From assembly GCA_947459935.1 (NCBI GenBank), contig CANHFN010000010.1:1-15875 (forward strand): a stretch of DNA of 15,875 nucleotides, given 5' to 3'. Below are positions 6,836 through 13,601 of the stretch, piece after piece. The notes under the pieces were generated by a model that had not been told where the DNA came from, searched no databases, and saw nothing but the letters and a program-made list of their open reading frames with translations. A program made the position numbers and the translations under genes. This DNA is from Actinomycetota bacterium (GTDB lineage: Bacteria; Actinomycetota; Actinomycetes; Nanopelagicales; Nanopelagicaceae). Numbering within the stretch: the stretch's first letter is position 1; the number at the start of each line of letters is the position of its first letter.

Positions 6836-7676
6836 CTCTGGCGCAGGCTTTGCTTTAACCTCAGCCCAAACACCAGGATCAACAAAGCCCGATCCAATCT
6901 TGATTGCTGACAACATTGTTCGCCAGTTTGGTGGTCTAACAGCGGTAAATGTTAACCACCTTGAGATCCAACGTGGATCAATCACCGCCCTTATCGGACC
7001 TAATGGTGCGGGTAAAACGACTTTTTTCAATCTTCTCACCGGATATGACTCTCCAAACTCTGGAACATGGAGTTTTAATGGCAAGGCTCTAAATGGCATC
7101 CCACCTCATAAAGTTGCCCGTCTTGGAATGGTAAGAACTTTCCAGTTAACTAAAGCTCTTTACCGTTTAACAGTTCTTGAAAACATGTTACTTGGTGCAA
7201 AACAACAAAAGGGTGAATCAGTTCTCTTATCTGTTTTCCCTTGGATTTGGCGCGCTCAAGAAGAAGCGATTCGAGTCAAGGCGGTTTCAATCCTTAAGAA
7301 CTTCAAACTCATCGACAAGCAAGATGATTTTGCAGCGGCACTTTCCGGTGGCCAAAGAAAACTTCTTGAAATGGCAAGAGCTTTGATGGTCGAACCTGAA
7401 ATGGTGATGCTTGATGAGCCGATGGCTGGTGTAAATCCTGCGCTTAAGCAATCACTCCTAGAGCACATTAAAGAGTTGCGTAATGAAGGCAAGACCGTAC
7501 TTTTTGTTGAGCATGATATGGACATGGTGCATGAGATTAGTGATTGGGTGATTGTTATGGCCCAAGGAGAAATCATCGCCGAGGGAACTCCATCGACTGT
7601 TATGGGAAATGCTCAAGTCATTGAGGCTTACCTGGGTGCCCATCACGATGCCGATCTATCTAGTGAGGAGGCATAG
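6822..7676 (+). CDS. livG: Branched-chain amino acid ABC transporter ATP-binding protein LivG
   Basis: A 284-residue ABC ATPase that powers the importer with LivF. Visible motifs are Walker A GPNGAGKTT (residues 59-67), the Q-loop near VRTFQ, signature LSGGQRKLLEMARAL, Walker B VMLDEP, and the H-loop in VEHDMD. The C-terminal VMGNAQVIEAYLG is typical of LivG. About 25 polar residues (MQEHNSGAGFALTSAQTPGS and following) precede the usual start of the domain. The gene overlaps the end of livM by 14 bases. AAGGAG at 6806-6811 serves either TTG 6819 (7-base spacing) or ATG 6822 (10-base spacing); ATG is chosen, but the two differ by one residue. Confidence 0.95.
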   Translation: MQEHNSGAGFALTSAQTPGSTKPDPILIADNIVRQFGGLTAVNVNHLEIQRGSITALIGPNGAGKTTFFNLLTGYDSPNSGTWSFNGKALNGIPPHKVARLGMVRTFQLTKALYRLTVLENMLLGAKQQKGESVLLSVFPWIWRAQEEAIRVKAVSILKNFKLIDKQDDFAAALSGGQRKLLEMARALMVEPEMVMLDEPMAGVNPALKQSLLEHIKELRNEGKTVLFVEHDMDMVHEISDWVIVMAQGEIIAEGTPSTVMGNAQVIEAYLGAHHDADLSSEEA

Positions 7677-7679
7677 GTC

Positions 7680-8417
7680 ATGGACGCAAGCACAAATTCA
7701 CCGCTGGTTTCTGCCAATGATTTAGTTGCAGGGTACTTACCAGGTATCAATATTCTCAATGGCTGCAATCTCTATGCCAATAAGGGAGAGCTTGTCGGCA
7801 TCATTGGCCCTAATGGAGCAGGTAAGTCAACACTGCTAAAGGCACTCTTTGGTTTAGTTAAAGTTCGTGAAGGTAAAGTCACCTTATCTGGCGAAGAGAT
7901 CACAAATTTAAGAGCAGATCAATTAGTAGCCAGAGGCATTGGCTTTGTCCCCCAAAGTAACAATGTATTTCCATCATTGACCATTGAAGAAAATCTTCAG
8001 ATGGGTGCGTTCCAGTCACCTCGTCAATTCTCTGAACGCTTTGATTTTGTTACCGACCTTTTCCCAACACTTGGAACTCGTCGTAAGCAACGTGCAGGTT
8101 CTCTCTCAGGTGGCGAACGTCAAATGGTTGCGATGGGAAGAGCTTTGATGATGGATCCATCTGTGTTGCTCTTGGATGAACCAAGTGCTGGCCTCTCCCC
8201 TGCCCTTCAAGATGAGGTCTTTGTTCGCGTTCGTGAAATTAATAAAATCGGTGTTACCGTAATTATGGTGGAGCAGAATGCGCGTAGATGTTTACAGATT
8301 GTCGACCGAGGCTATGTCTTGGATCAAGGAAAGAATGCCTACGAAGGAACTGGCAAGTCGCTATCTACTGATCCTAAAGTTATTGAACTCTACCTCGGCA
8401 CACTCGCTAAGAAATAG
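7680..8417 (+). CDS. livF: Branched-chain amino acid ABC transporter ATP-binding protein LivF
   Basis: A 245-residue ABC ATPase, the second nucleotide-binding subunit of the Liv importer. It has Walker A GPNGAGKST, signature LSGGERQMVAMGRAL, Walker B LLLDEPSAGL, and VEQNAR at the switch position, where LivF proteins usually carry this sequence instead of the common histidine. The end VIELYLG is characteristic. It starts three bases after the livG stop, with GGAGG about eight bases upstream. It closes the plus-strand operon; the terminator-like hairpin at 8520-8545 lies about 100 bases further on. Confidence 0.95.
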   Translation: MDASTNSPLVSANDLVAGYLPGINILNGCNLYANKGELVGIIGPNGAGKSTLLKALFGLVKVREGKVTLSGEEITNLRADQLVARGIGFVPQSNNVFPSLTIEENLQMGAFQSPRQFSERFDFVTDLFPTLGTRRKQRAGSLSGGERQMVAMGRALMMDPSVLLLDEPSAGLSPALQDEVFVRVREINKIGVTVIMVEQNARRCLQIVDRGYVLDQGKNAYEGTGKSLSTDPKVIELYLGTLAKK

Positions 8418-8519
8418 TCTTTAGATAAAATAAGTTAGCTTGGTCTGTGAGCTCTAGGGCTTCACATTAATTTCAATTCCACACTTCTGAAAACACTCTG
8501 AATTATCTGGACATAAGAA

Positions 8520-8545
8520 TGGCCCGCCGGATAACCGACGGGCCA
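8520..8545 (-). terminator. Bidirectional terminator hairpin between convergent livF and livK
   Basis: An 11-bp stem with a 4-base loop lies between the two convergent units. In minus-strand RNA the arms are UGGCCCGUCGG and CCGGCGGGCCA (one G-U wobble), followed by the U-rich AUUCUUAU. In plus-strand RNA the same arms contain one C-A mismatch and are followed by CUCUUACU. The stem is thus stronger for livK transcription, starting 22 bases after the livK stop, and probably also stops livF transcripts. Confidence 0.8.
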
Positions 8546-8567
8546 CTCTTACTACTTATCTAGCTTG

Positions 8568-9794
8568 TTACTCGCCCGCTGGCACATCACCAGAGATGAA
8601 CTCTTCTGGAAGTGCTACGTACTTGTCGTTAGCTGTGTAAACATACACACCCATTGTTGCGTATGAAGGATCGCCATTGTCAGCGAACTCGATCGGACCA
8701 GATACACCGTCATAGTCGATGTCCTCGCCCTTTGCGATCAACGCCTTGCAATCAGCAAAGGTTGTGCACTTTGTGCCACCCTTTGAGACAGAGACCAGGT
8801 TGTCGCGGATTGTCTTTCCATCCGTTGCTTTACCCTGCTCTGCTGCAAGTGCGATCAATATAACTGCATCGTATGACTCAGCAGCGTATGAGTAATCAGT
8901 CAGATTTGGATCTACTCCAAGTAGACGCTTCTGAAGGTCTCCGCCAGCTAATACGCCAGGAAGAGTTCCCTTAACGCCCTTCATGATTCCTGCAGGTAGA
9001 TCCTTGTAAGCACCGCTTGAAAGGTTTCCATCTACTAGGTATGTCTTAACCTTGTTCGGTCCGATTCCCTGCTTGATTAGCTCAGTGAAAATCTTCGCTG
9101 TCTCATCAAAACCGATGATCGCGATTGCATCTGGCTTTGCAGCCTTTGCCTTTGCAACATCAGCTGAGAAGTCTGAAGCCTGTGGGTTGTAAACAATGTT
9201 TGTTGATGTTCCGGTGAATGCAGCCATTGCGTACTTAGCAAGACCGTTTCCGTATGCATCATCAAGGTTAAGGATTACAACGTTCTTCGCGCCTTCCTTA
9301 GCCATCAACTGACCAAGAACTGCTCCCTGGAAAGTATCTGAAGGTGCTGAACGGAAGTAGTAACCGTCATCTGCGTAGTTTGTGAAATCTGGTGATGTGT
9401 TAGCTGGTGAGAAGTGGACAATTCCAGCGCCAGCAATCTTGTCGATTACTGTGAATGAAACTCCAGATGATGCTGCACCAACAATTGCACTTACACCTGC
9501 TGCGATATGTGAGTCAGCAGTCTGCTGTGCGATATCAGTACTTGTATCTCCTGAGTCGCCACGAATGTGCTCAATGTCTTGTCCAAGAACTCCACCTGCA
9601 GCGTTGATATCAGCAACAGCTAGATCAACTCCTGCAAACTCTGGTGGCCCAAGGAATGCAAGGCTACCTGTCTCAGGCAATAGCGAACCAATCTTCAGAG
9701 GACCAGAAGCTGTTCCTCCTCCACTGCAACCAGCAAGAACTAAGCTAGCAACAGCAGTAGCAACCAAAAGGGTTGCCTTGTTGAATTTCTGCAT
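8568..9794 (-). CDS. livK: Branched-chain amino acid ABC transporter substrate-binding lipoprotein
   Basis: A 408-residue binding lipoprotein that captures the substrate outside the membrane and delivers it to LivHM. The N-terminus is a lipoprotein signal peptide with lipobox LAGC and the lipidated Cys at residue 23, followed by a Gly/Ser linker. The rest is a type I periplasmic-binding fold (Peripla_BP_6): PLKIGSLLPETGSLAFLGPP at its start, GVDLAVADINAAGGV, VSAIVGAASSG, and a C-terminal lobe ending in YVYTANDKYV. Two cysteines in KCTTFADCK could form a disulfide. AAAGGAG five bases before ATG gives a strong start. It is the only liv gene here on the minus strand and has its own promoter and terminator, which allows a higher expression level than the membrane subunits. 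Ligand (leucine-type amino acids, amides or urea) is not fixed by what I can see. Confidence 0.93.
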   Translation of the reverse strand: MQKFNKATLLVATAVASLVLAGCSGGGTASGPLKIGSLLPETGSLAFLGPPEFAGVDLAVADINAAGGVLGQDIEHIRGDSGDTSTDIAQQTADSHIAAGVSAIVGAASSGVSFTVIDKIAGAGIVHFSPANTSPDFTNYADDGYYFRSAPSDTFQGAVLGQLMAKEGAKNVVILNLDDAYGNGLAKYAMAAFTGTSTNIVYNPQASDFSADVAKAKAAKPDAIAIIGFDETAKIFTELIKQGIGPNKVKTYLVDGNLSSGAYKDLPAGIMKGVKGTLPGVLAGGDLQKRLLGVDPNLTDYSYAAESYDAVILIALAAEQGKATDGKTIRDNLVSVSKGGTKCTTFADCKALIAKGEDIDYDGVSGPIEFADNGDPSYATMGVYVYTANDKYVALPEEFISGDVPAGE

Positions 9795-9821
9795 GTTTTC
9801 TCCTTTAGTAGTTCCGTTTCA

Positions 9822-9840
9822 AAGATATCTAGATGATCTT
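9822..9840 (-). repeat. Alternating AGAT/ATCT palindrome in the livK leader
   Basis: On the plus strand AGATATCTAGATGATCT (9823-9839) is built of alternating AGAT and ATCT units, giving two overlapping perfect 8-bp palindromes (AGATATCT, ATCTAGAT) and an outer AAGAT/ATCTT pair. It lies between the predicted livK transcription start (about 9850) and its ribosome-binding site (9800-9806), so it could be an operator or a leader RNA structure. Confidence 0.4.
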
Positions 9841-9856
9841 CAAAAAGGTTGCTCGA

Positions 9857-9885
9857 ATCATAACTAGCCTCTTTGGAAAGGTAAA
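9857..9885 (-). promoter_or_regulatory. livK promoter
   Basis: On the minus strand TTTACC (9885-9880) and TATGAT (9862-9857) are separated by exactly 17 bases, matching four of six and five of six consensus positions for -35 and -10 boxes. An A6 tract lies three bases upstream of the -35 box, like an UP element. The predicted start near 9850 leaves a leader of about 55 bases before the livK ATG at 9794. Confidence 0.65.
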
Positions 9886-9888
9886 TGC

Positions 9889-9938
9889 TTTTTTGGGAGC
9901 GATTTTTGGCCGCTATAGATTCAAAGTCCCAAAAATCG
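9889..9938. promoter_or_regulatory. Three TTTTTGG half-sites with a perfect 10-bp inverted repeat upstream of livK
   Basis: CGATTTTTGG (9900-9909) and CCAAAAATCG (9929-9938) are perfect inverted copies with 19 bases between them. A third copy, TTTTTGGGA at 9890-9898, is also a perfect 9-bp partner for TCCCAAAAA at 9927-9935, so the right arm can pair with either left copy. The cluster ends a few bases upstream of the livK -35 box, where an activator or repressor could bind. In read-through RNA from pdtaR it would give two mutually exclusive hairpins. Confidence 0.5.
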
Positions 9939-9941
9939 AGT

Positions 9942-9981
9942 TAGCCGAATATCTCACTTAGTGGGATGAATTTAACGGCTA
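9942..9981 (-). terminator. Possible terminator after the pdtaR-like gene
   Basis: TAGCCG and CGGCTA (at 9981-9976 and 9947-9942 on the minus strand) form a 6-bp outer stem that includes the stop codon. Inside it ATCCCAC-TAA-GTGAGAT adds a 7-bp inner stem with one mismatch. A run of five T follows six bases later (9935-9931). The offset T-run makes this a weak intrinsic terminator candidate. Confidence 0.35.
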
Positions 9982-10554
9982 CTTATCGGGTACGGCGTTG
10001 GGGTTGATGACCGCCTCTGCCACATCCTTCATGGAAAGGCGACGATCCATAGCCGCTCTTTGAATCCAAGAGAATGCCTCTGGCTCTGAGAGATTAAGGG
10101 CTTTCATCAGTATGCCCTTAGCTCTATCAATCAATTTTCGTGTTTCAAGTCGATCATGTAGATCTGCAACCTCTGCCGCCAACGACTTCATTTGCAGGTG
10201 TCGGCTGATAGCAATCTCAATAGCCGGCATGAGGTCCCCAATGGTGAATGGCTTCACGACATATGCCATGACTCCTGCATCACGAGCTCGATCAACTAGC
10301 TCCTTTTGCGAAAAAGCGGTCAACATCAATACAGGTGCAATCTCGATAATCTTTTCAGCAGCTGAAATTCCATCAAGAATTGGCATCTTCACATCAAGAA
10401 TTGCAAGATCTGGTTTATGTTCAGTGGCTAGATCGATTGCCTCTTGCCCATTGGTGGCTTGAGCGACCACTTCATAGCCGGCACCTTGCAACATTTCGAC
10501 AAGGTCCATGCGGATCAAAGCTTCATCTTCGGCAACGAGAATTCTCACGCTCAT
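9979..10554 (-). CDS. pdtaR: ANTAR-domain response regulator, PdtaR-like
   Basis: A 191-residue two-domain regulator. Residues 1-120 are a receiver domain with the acidic pair near Asp10-Glu11, the phosphorylated Asp54 in LAILDVKMP, Thr79 and Lys101 (VVKPF). Residues about 125-185 are an ANTAR domain (DRLETRKLIDRAKGILM, then LSEPEAFSWIQRAAM), which binds paired RNA hairpins and typically blocks a terminator or otherwise changes expression. The closest family member I know is M. tuberculosis PdtaR (Rv1626), the partner of histidine kinase PdtaS; no kinase is in this window. The gene follows pyk and a tRNA on the same strand. ATG at 10554 gives the family N-terminus MSVRILVAEDE; the only Shine-Dalgarno candidate, AAGGG, is 11 bases upstream and partly inside a hairpin (10568-10582). 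Confidence 0.93.
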   Translation of the reverse strand: MSVRILVAEDEALIRMDLVEMLQGAGYEVVAQATNGQEAIDLATEHKPDLAILDVKMPILDGISAAEKIIEIAPVLMLTAFSQKELVDRARDAGVMAYVVKPFTIGDLMPAIEIAISRHLQMKSLAAEVADLHDRLETRKLIDRAKGILMKALNLSEPEAFSWIQRAAMDRRLSMKDVAEAVINPNAVPDK

Positions 10555-10567
10555 TTTCAGGTGATCC

Positions 10568-10600
10568 CTTCGTCAGTCGAAGTACATCCACAGAGGATGT
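10568..10600 (-). promoter_or_regulatory. Tandem hairpins in the leader of the ANTAR regulator
   Basis: In minus-strand RNA two hairpins stand one base apart between the tRNA and pdtaR. Hairpin 1 (10600-10584) is ACAUCC-UCUGU-GGAUGU, a 6-bp stem. Hairpin 2 (10582-10568) is CUUCG-ACUGA-CGAAG, a 5-bp stem whose loop has A at position 1 and G at position 4. Known ANTAR target RNAs are paired hairpins with six-base loops carrying A1 and G4; here the loops have five bases and only the second has the A. The 3' arm of hairpin 2 overlaps the candidate ribosome-binding site AAGGG. Confidence 0.5.
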
Positions 10601-10608
10601 TTCTAGTG

Positions 10609-10681
10609 TGCCCCGAGTCGGATTCGAACCGACACTATGCAGTGTTTGAGACTGCCCTCTCTACCGTTGGAGTACCGAGGC
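10609..10681 (-). tRNA. tRNA with anticodon CAA (Leu, UUG codon), short variable loop
   Basis: A complete 73-base cloverleaf reads on the minus strand. Acceptor stem GCCTCGG pairs with TCGGGGC (two G-U pairs), and the discriminator is A73. The D-arm has a 3-bp stem CTC/GAG and loop CAACGGTAGA. The anticodon stem GCAGT/ACTGC encloses loop CTCAAAC, giving anticodon CAA. The variable loop is only ATAGT. T-arm GTCGG-TTCGAAT-CCGAC is perfect. The 3' CCA is not encoded. The anticodon, A73 and the GGTAGA D-loop resemble leucine tRNA, but bacterial leucine tRNAs normally have a long variable arm, so the charged amino acid is uncertain. It lies 16 bases after the pyk stop and 54 before pdtaR, and may be cut out of a longer transcript. 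Confidence 0.9.
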
Positions 10682-10697
10682 ATTTGATGGAGCAATC

Positions 10698-12137
10698 TTA
10701 GCGGTATGCCGCTACTACTCCACCAACTGCATCTCCTACGCGGTGAACACGCATTGCGTTGGTTGATCCAGGAATCCCCGGAGGCGAACCAGCAACAATG
10801 ACAACATTTTCACCCTCAAGTGCGCGGCCAGATTGAATTAACAAAGTATCAGCCTGCTTGACCATCTCATCAGTGTGTTTAACCATAGGAGTTACTTCAG
10901 GTTCAACTCCCCATGACAATGCAAGACGGTTATAAGTTCCAACATCTGGAGTGAATGCAAGAATTGGAATGGGTGAGCGCAATCTGGCCATGCGACGGGC
11001 AGAGTCTCCAGATTGAGTAAAAGTCACTAGATACTTAGCTCCAACAATGGCTCCCACCTCTGCTGCTGCGCGGGTTATCGCACCACCCTTTGTCTTTGGA
11101 GTAGTTCGAAGTGGGCGGATCATCTCGAATCCACCTTCCTCAGTGCGAGCAATAATTCTTGCCATGGTTGCCACAGTTTCAATCGCAAAAGCACCTACAG
11201 ATGTTTCTCCAGAAAGCATTAACGCATCTGCGCCATCTAGAACAGCATTGGCACAGTCTGTTGCTTCAGCTCTAGTCGGTGAAGAGTTAGTGATCATTGA
11301 ATCAAGCATTTGTGTTGCAACAATGACAGGCTTTGCTGCCTCACGTGCAAGCTCAATACAACGCTTTTGAACTAGAGGGACTTCTTCAATAGGTAATTCA
11401 ACTCCTAGATCTCCACGCGCAACCATGATGCCATCAAAAGCATTGACGATTTCCTGAAGATTTTCAACTGCCTGTGGTTTTTCAATTTTTGCGATCACCG
11501 GCACGCGAATTCCGACTTCATCCATAATTGCATGGACGTCATCAACATCTGCAGCATTTCGAACAAATGAAAGTGCGATGAAATCTGCACCTGCACGTAG
11601 GCCCCACCGTAAATCTTCTTTATCCTTTTCAGATAATGCTGGAACAGAAACAGCAACACCAGGCAGATTAATTCCCTTGTTGTTGCTCACAGTGCCAGGT
11701 TGAATCACTTTTGTAACTACATCATTGCCCTTAACTTCAACTACCTCAACGGTAACTTTTCCATCATCAATGAGAATGCGATCTCCTGGCTTGCAATCTC
11801 CAGGTAATCCTTTGTAAGTAGTTCCAACTCGTTCTTTAGTGCCTTCAACTTCTTCAGTTGTGATTGTAAAAATATCGCCACGTTCCAAATCATGTGGACC
11901 ATTGGCAAAACGTGCCAAACGTATCTTTGGTCCTTGTAAGTCAACAAGGATTGCAACTGGCTTACCTGCCTCTTTTGCTGCAGCCCGCACTCGATCTAGA
12001 CGGGTTTGATGCTCCTCATATCCTCCATGGGAGAGGTTCAGACGGGCCATATTCATGCCCGCTTCAATGAGCTCCTTAACCTTCTCAGGAGATTCAACTG
12101 CCGGGCCCATCGTGCACACTATTTTCGCTCTACGCAT
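10698..12137 (-). CDS. pyk: Pyruvate kinase
   Basis: A 479-residue cytoplasmic enzyme converting phosphoenolpyruvate and ADP to pyruvate and ATP at the end of glycolysis. The N-terminus RRAKIVCTMGPA and RLNLSHG are diagnostic. Others include VDLQGPKIR, the metal- and phosphate-binding stretch VIAKIEKPQAVEN with the catalytic lysine, MVARGDLGVELP, ATQMLDSM (the family signature region), and the C-terminal allosteric domain ending in a nucleotide- or sugar-phosphate-binding type loop (VIVAGSPPGIPG). The B domain lies at about residues 70-165. Length is normal for bacterial enzymes. ATG at 12137 follows the gltD stop by nine bases with a weak AAGG upstream, so it probably depends on the glt transcript. 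A tRNA begins 16 bases after its stop. Confidence 0.97.
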   Translation of the reverse strand: MRRAKIVCTMGPAVESPEKVKELIEAGMNMARLNLSHGGYEEHQTRLDRVRAAAKEAGKPVAILVDLQGPKIRLARFANGPHDLERGDIFTITTEEVEGTKERVGTTYKGLPGDCKPGDRILIDDGKVTVEVVEVKGNDVVTKVIQPGTVSNNKGINLPGVAVSVPALSEKDKEDLRWGLRAGADFIALSFVRNAADVDDVHAIMDEVGIRVPVIAKIEKPQAVENLQEIVNAFDGIMVARGDLGVELPIEEVPLVQKRCIELAREAAKPVIVATQMLDSMITNSSPTRAEATDCANAVLDGADALMLSGETSVGAFAIETVATMARIIARTEEGGFEMIRPLRTTPKTKGGAITRAAAEVGAIVGAKYLVTFTQSGDSARRMARLRSPIPILAFTPDVGTYNRLALSWGVEPEVTPMVKHTDEMVKQADTLLIQSGRALEGENVVIVAGSPPGIPGSTNAMRVHRVGDAVGGVVAAYR

Positions 12138-12146
12138 GTCGTTACC

Positions 12147-13601
12147 TTAAACCATCAATGGGCGGTCAGTTGGCGCAATCGGCACTGGAAGTTGCGTACG
12201 CCCAGTGAGATATCTATCAACTTCAGCGGCCGTGCTTCGTCCTTCAGCAATTGCCCACACAATCAATGACTGACCACGCCCCGCATCGCCTGCAACAAAA
12301 ATGCCTTCCTCAGTTGATTGGAAATTCTTATCGCGCTTAATGTTGCCGCGATCATCTAGTTCAACTTCAAGCTGGGTTAGCAAAGGTGATTTTTCTGGCC
12401 CAGTAAAGCCCATAGCCAAAAAGACAAAATCGCACTTGATCTCTTTCTCTGTCCCAGGCACAGGTGAGAATTTTCCATCTTTAAACTCGGTCTCGACAAT
12501 CTTTATTGCACGAAGATTTCCATTCTCATCACTTAGGAACTCTTCAGTGCTAACCGCAAACATACGATTATCACTTTCTTCGTGCGCGCTAGAAACACGA
12601 TAAATCATTGGATAAGTCGGCCAAGGTTGCCCAGAGGGACGCTCTTCAGTTGGACGTGGCATGATTTCAAGTTGAGTAACACTTGCAGCACCTTGGCGAG
12701 TTGATGTTCCCAGACAATCTGCACCTGTGTCTCCCCCGCCCAAGATCACAACATGCTTGCCGTTAACATTAATTGGTGAAGTTTCAATTTCACCGAGAGC
12801 TTGCTTATTTCCCCACGGCAAGAACTCCATAGCCTGATAAATACCTTTGTACTCACGACCTTTAATTGGAAGATCTCGCCACTGCGTTGCACCAACAGCC
12901 AACACAATCGCATCATATTTTCTACGTAAATCAGCACCAGTTAATTCGATCCCGACATCAACACCTGGGCGAAAACGAGTGCCCTCTTTCTCCATTTGCT
13001 CTAAGCGACGATCAAGAATGTGCTTTTCCATTTTGAATTCAGGAATTCCATAGCGAAGCAGTCCACCAATTTTGTCTGCGCGATCATAAACAGCAACAGT
13101 GTGTCCGGCTCGTGTTAATTGTTGGGCTGCTGCAAGACCTGCTGGTCCAGAACCGATAACGGCAACAGTCTTGCCAGTTAAGCGATCAGGTGCCATTGGT
13201 TTCACATTTCCAGCATCAAATGCCTCTTCAATGGTGCGTAGCTCTACCTGCTTAATCGTTACTGCATCACGATTAATTGCAACTACACAAGCAGTCTCAC
13301 ATGGCGCTGGACACAAGCGACCAGTGAACTCTGGGAAGTTGTTGGTTGCATGAAGACGAGCAATCGCTTCCTCTTTGTCCCCACGCCAGATTAAGTCATT
13401 CCATTCTGGGATCAAGTTGCCTAGCGGGCAGCCGTTATGGCAGAAAGGAATACCGCAATCCATGCATCGCCCAGCTTGCTTTTGTAGGTGCTCAAAACTT
13501 TGCGGTTCATATACCTCGCGCCAGTCTTGAATGCGAACATCCACTGGTCTGCGAGCTGGCACCTCGCGTGGAGTTGTCATAAATCCCTTTGGATCAGCCA
13601 T
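12147..13601 (-). CDS. gltD: Glutamate synthase (NADPH) small subunit
   Basis: A 484-residue flavoprotein that passes electrons from NAD(P)H through FAD and Fe-S clusters to GltB, which makes glutamate from glutamine and 2-oxoglutarate. The N-terminal cysteines Cys46, 49, 54 and 58 ([13 protein letters not shown]) and 97, 101 and 105 (CPAPCETAC) lie in the two [4Fe-4S] binding regions. The FAD fingerprint [12 protein letters not shown] is at 148-159, the NAD(P)H-binding GGGDTGADC at 288-296, and a second FAD contact [13 protein letters not shown] near the C-terminus. Length matches the family. ATG at 13601 ([13 protein letters not shown]) is preferred to TTG 13610 because GGAGG lies about eight bases upstream. 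It overlaps the last eight bases of gltB, indicating translational coupling, and pyk begins nine bases after it. Confidence 0.97.
   Translation of the reverse strand: MADPKGFMTTPREVPARRPVDVRIQDWREVYEPQSFEHLQKQAGRCMDCGIPFCHNGCPLGNLIPEWNDLIWRGDKEEAIARLHATNNFPEFTGRLCPAPCETACVVAINRDAVTIKQVELRTIEEAFDAGNVKPMAPDRLTGKTVAVIGSGPAGLAAAQQLTRAGHTVAVYDRADKIGGLLRYGIPEFKMEKHILDRRLEQMEKEGTRFRPGVDVGIELTGADLRRKYDAIVLAVGATQWRDLPIKGREYKGIYQAMEFLPWGNKQALGEIETSPINVNGKHVVILGGGDTGADCLGTSTRQGAASVTQLEIMPRPTEERPSGQPWPTYPMIYRVSSAHEESDNRMFAVSTEEFLSDENGNLRAIKIVETEFKDGKFSPVPGTEKEIKCDFVFLAMGFTGPEKSPLLTQLEVELDDRGNIKRDKNFQSTEEGIFVAGDAGRGQSLIVWAIAEGRSTAAEVDRYLTGRTQLPVPIAPTDRPLMV

Noticed and set aside
9382..9867. Plus-strand open frame of 161 codons opposite the livK 5' region
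   Set aside because: It is antisense to the livK signal peptide and binding domain, with no start signal or family match; the livK frame has lipobox, ribosome-binding site and promoter.
9900..9938. The 10-bp inverted repeat as an intrinsic terminator
   Set aside because: The loop is 19 bases and neither strand has a U-run directly after the stem, so an operator or alternative-structure reading fits better.
10380..10701. Plus-strand frames running through the pdtaR start and the tRNA (RVGFEPT, DSNRHYAV type peptides)
   Set aside because: These peptide motifs are the usual false translations of the complement of a tRNA T-arm, seen widely as spurious annotations.
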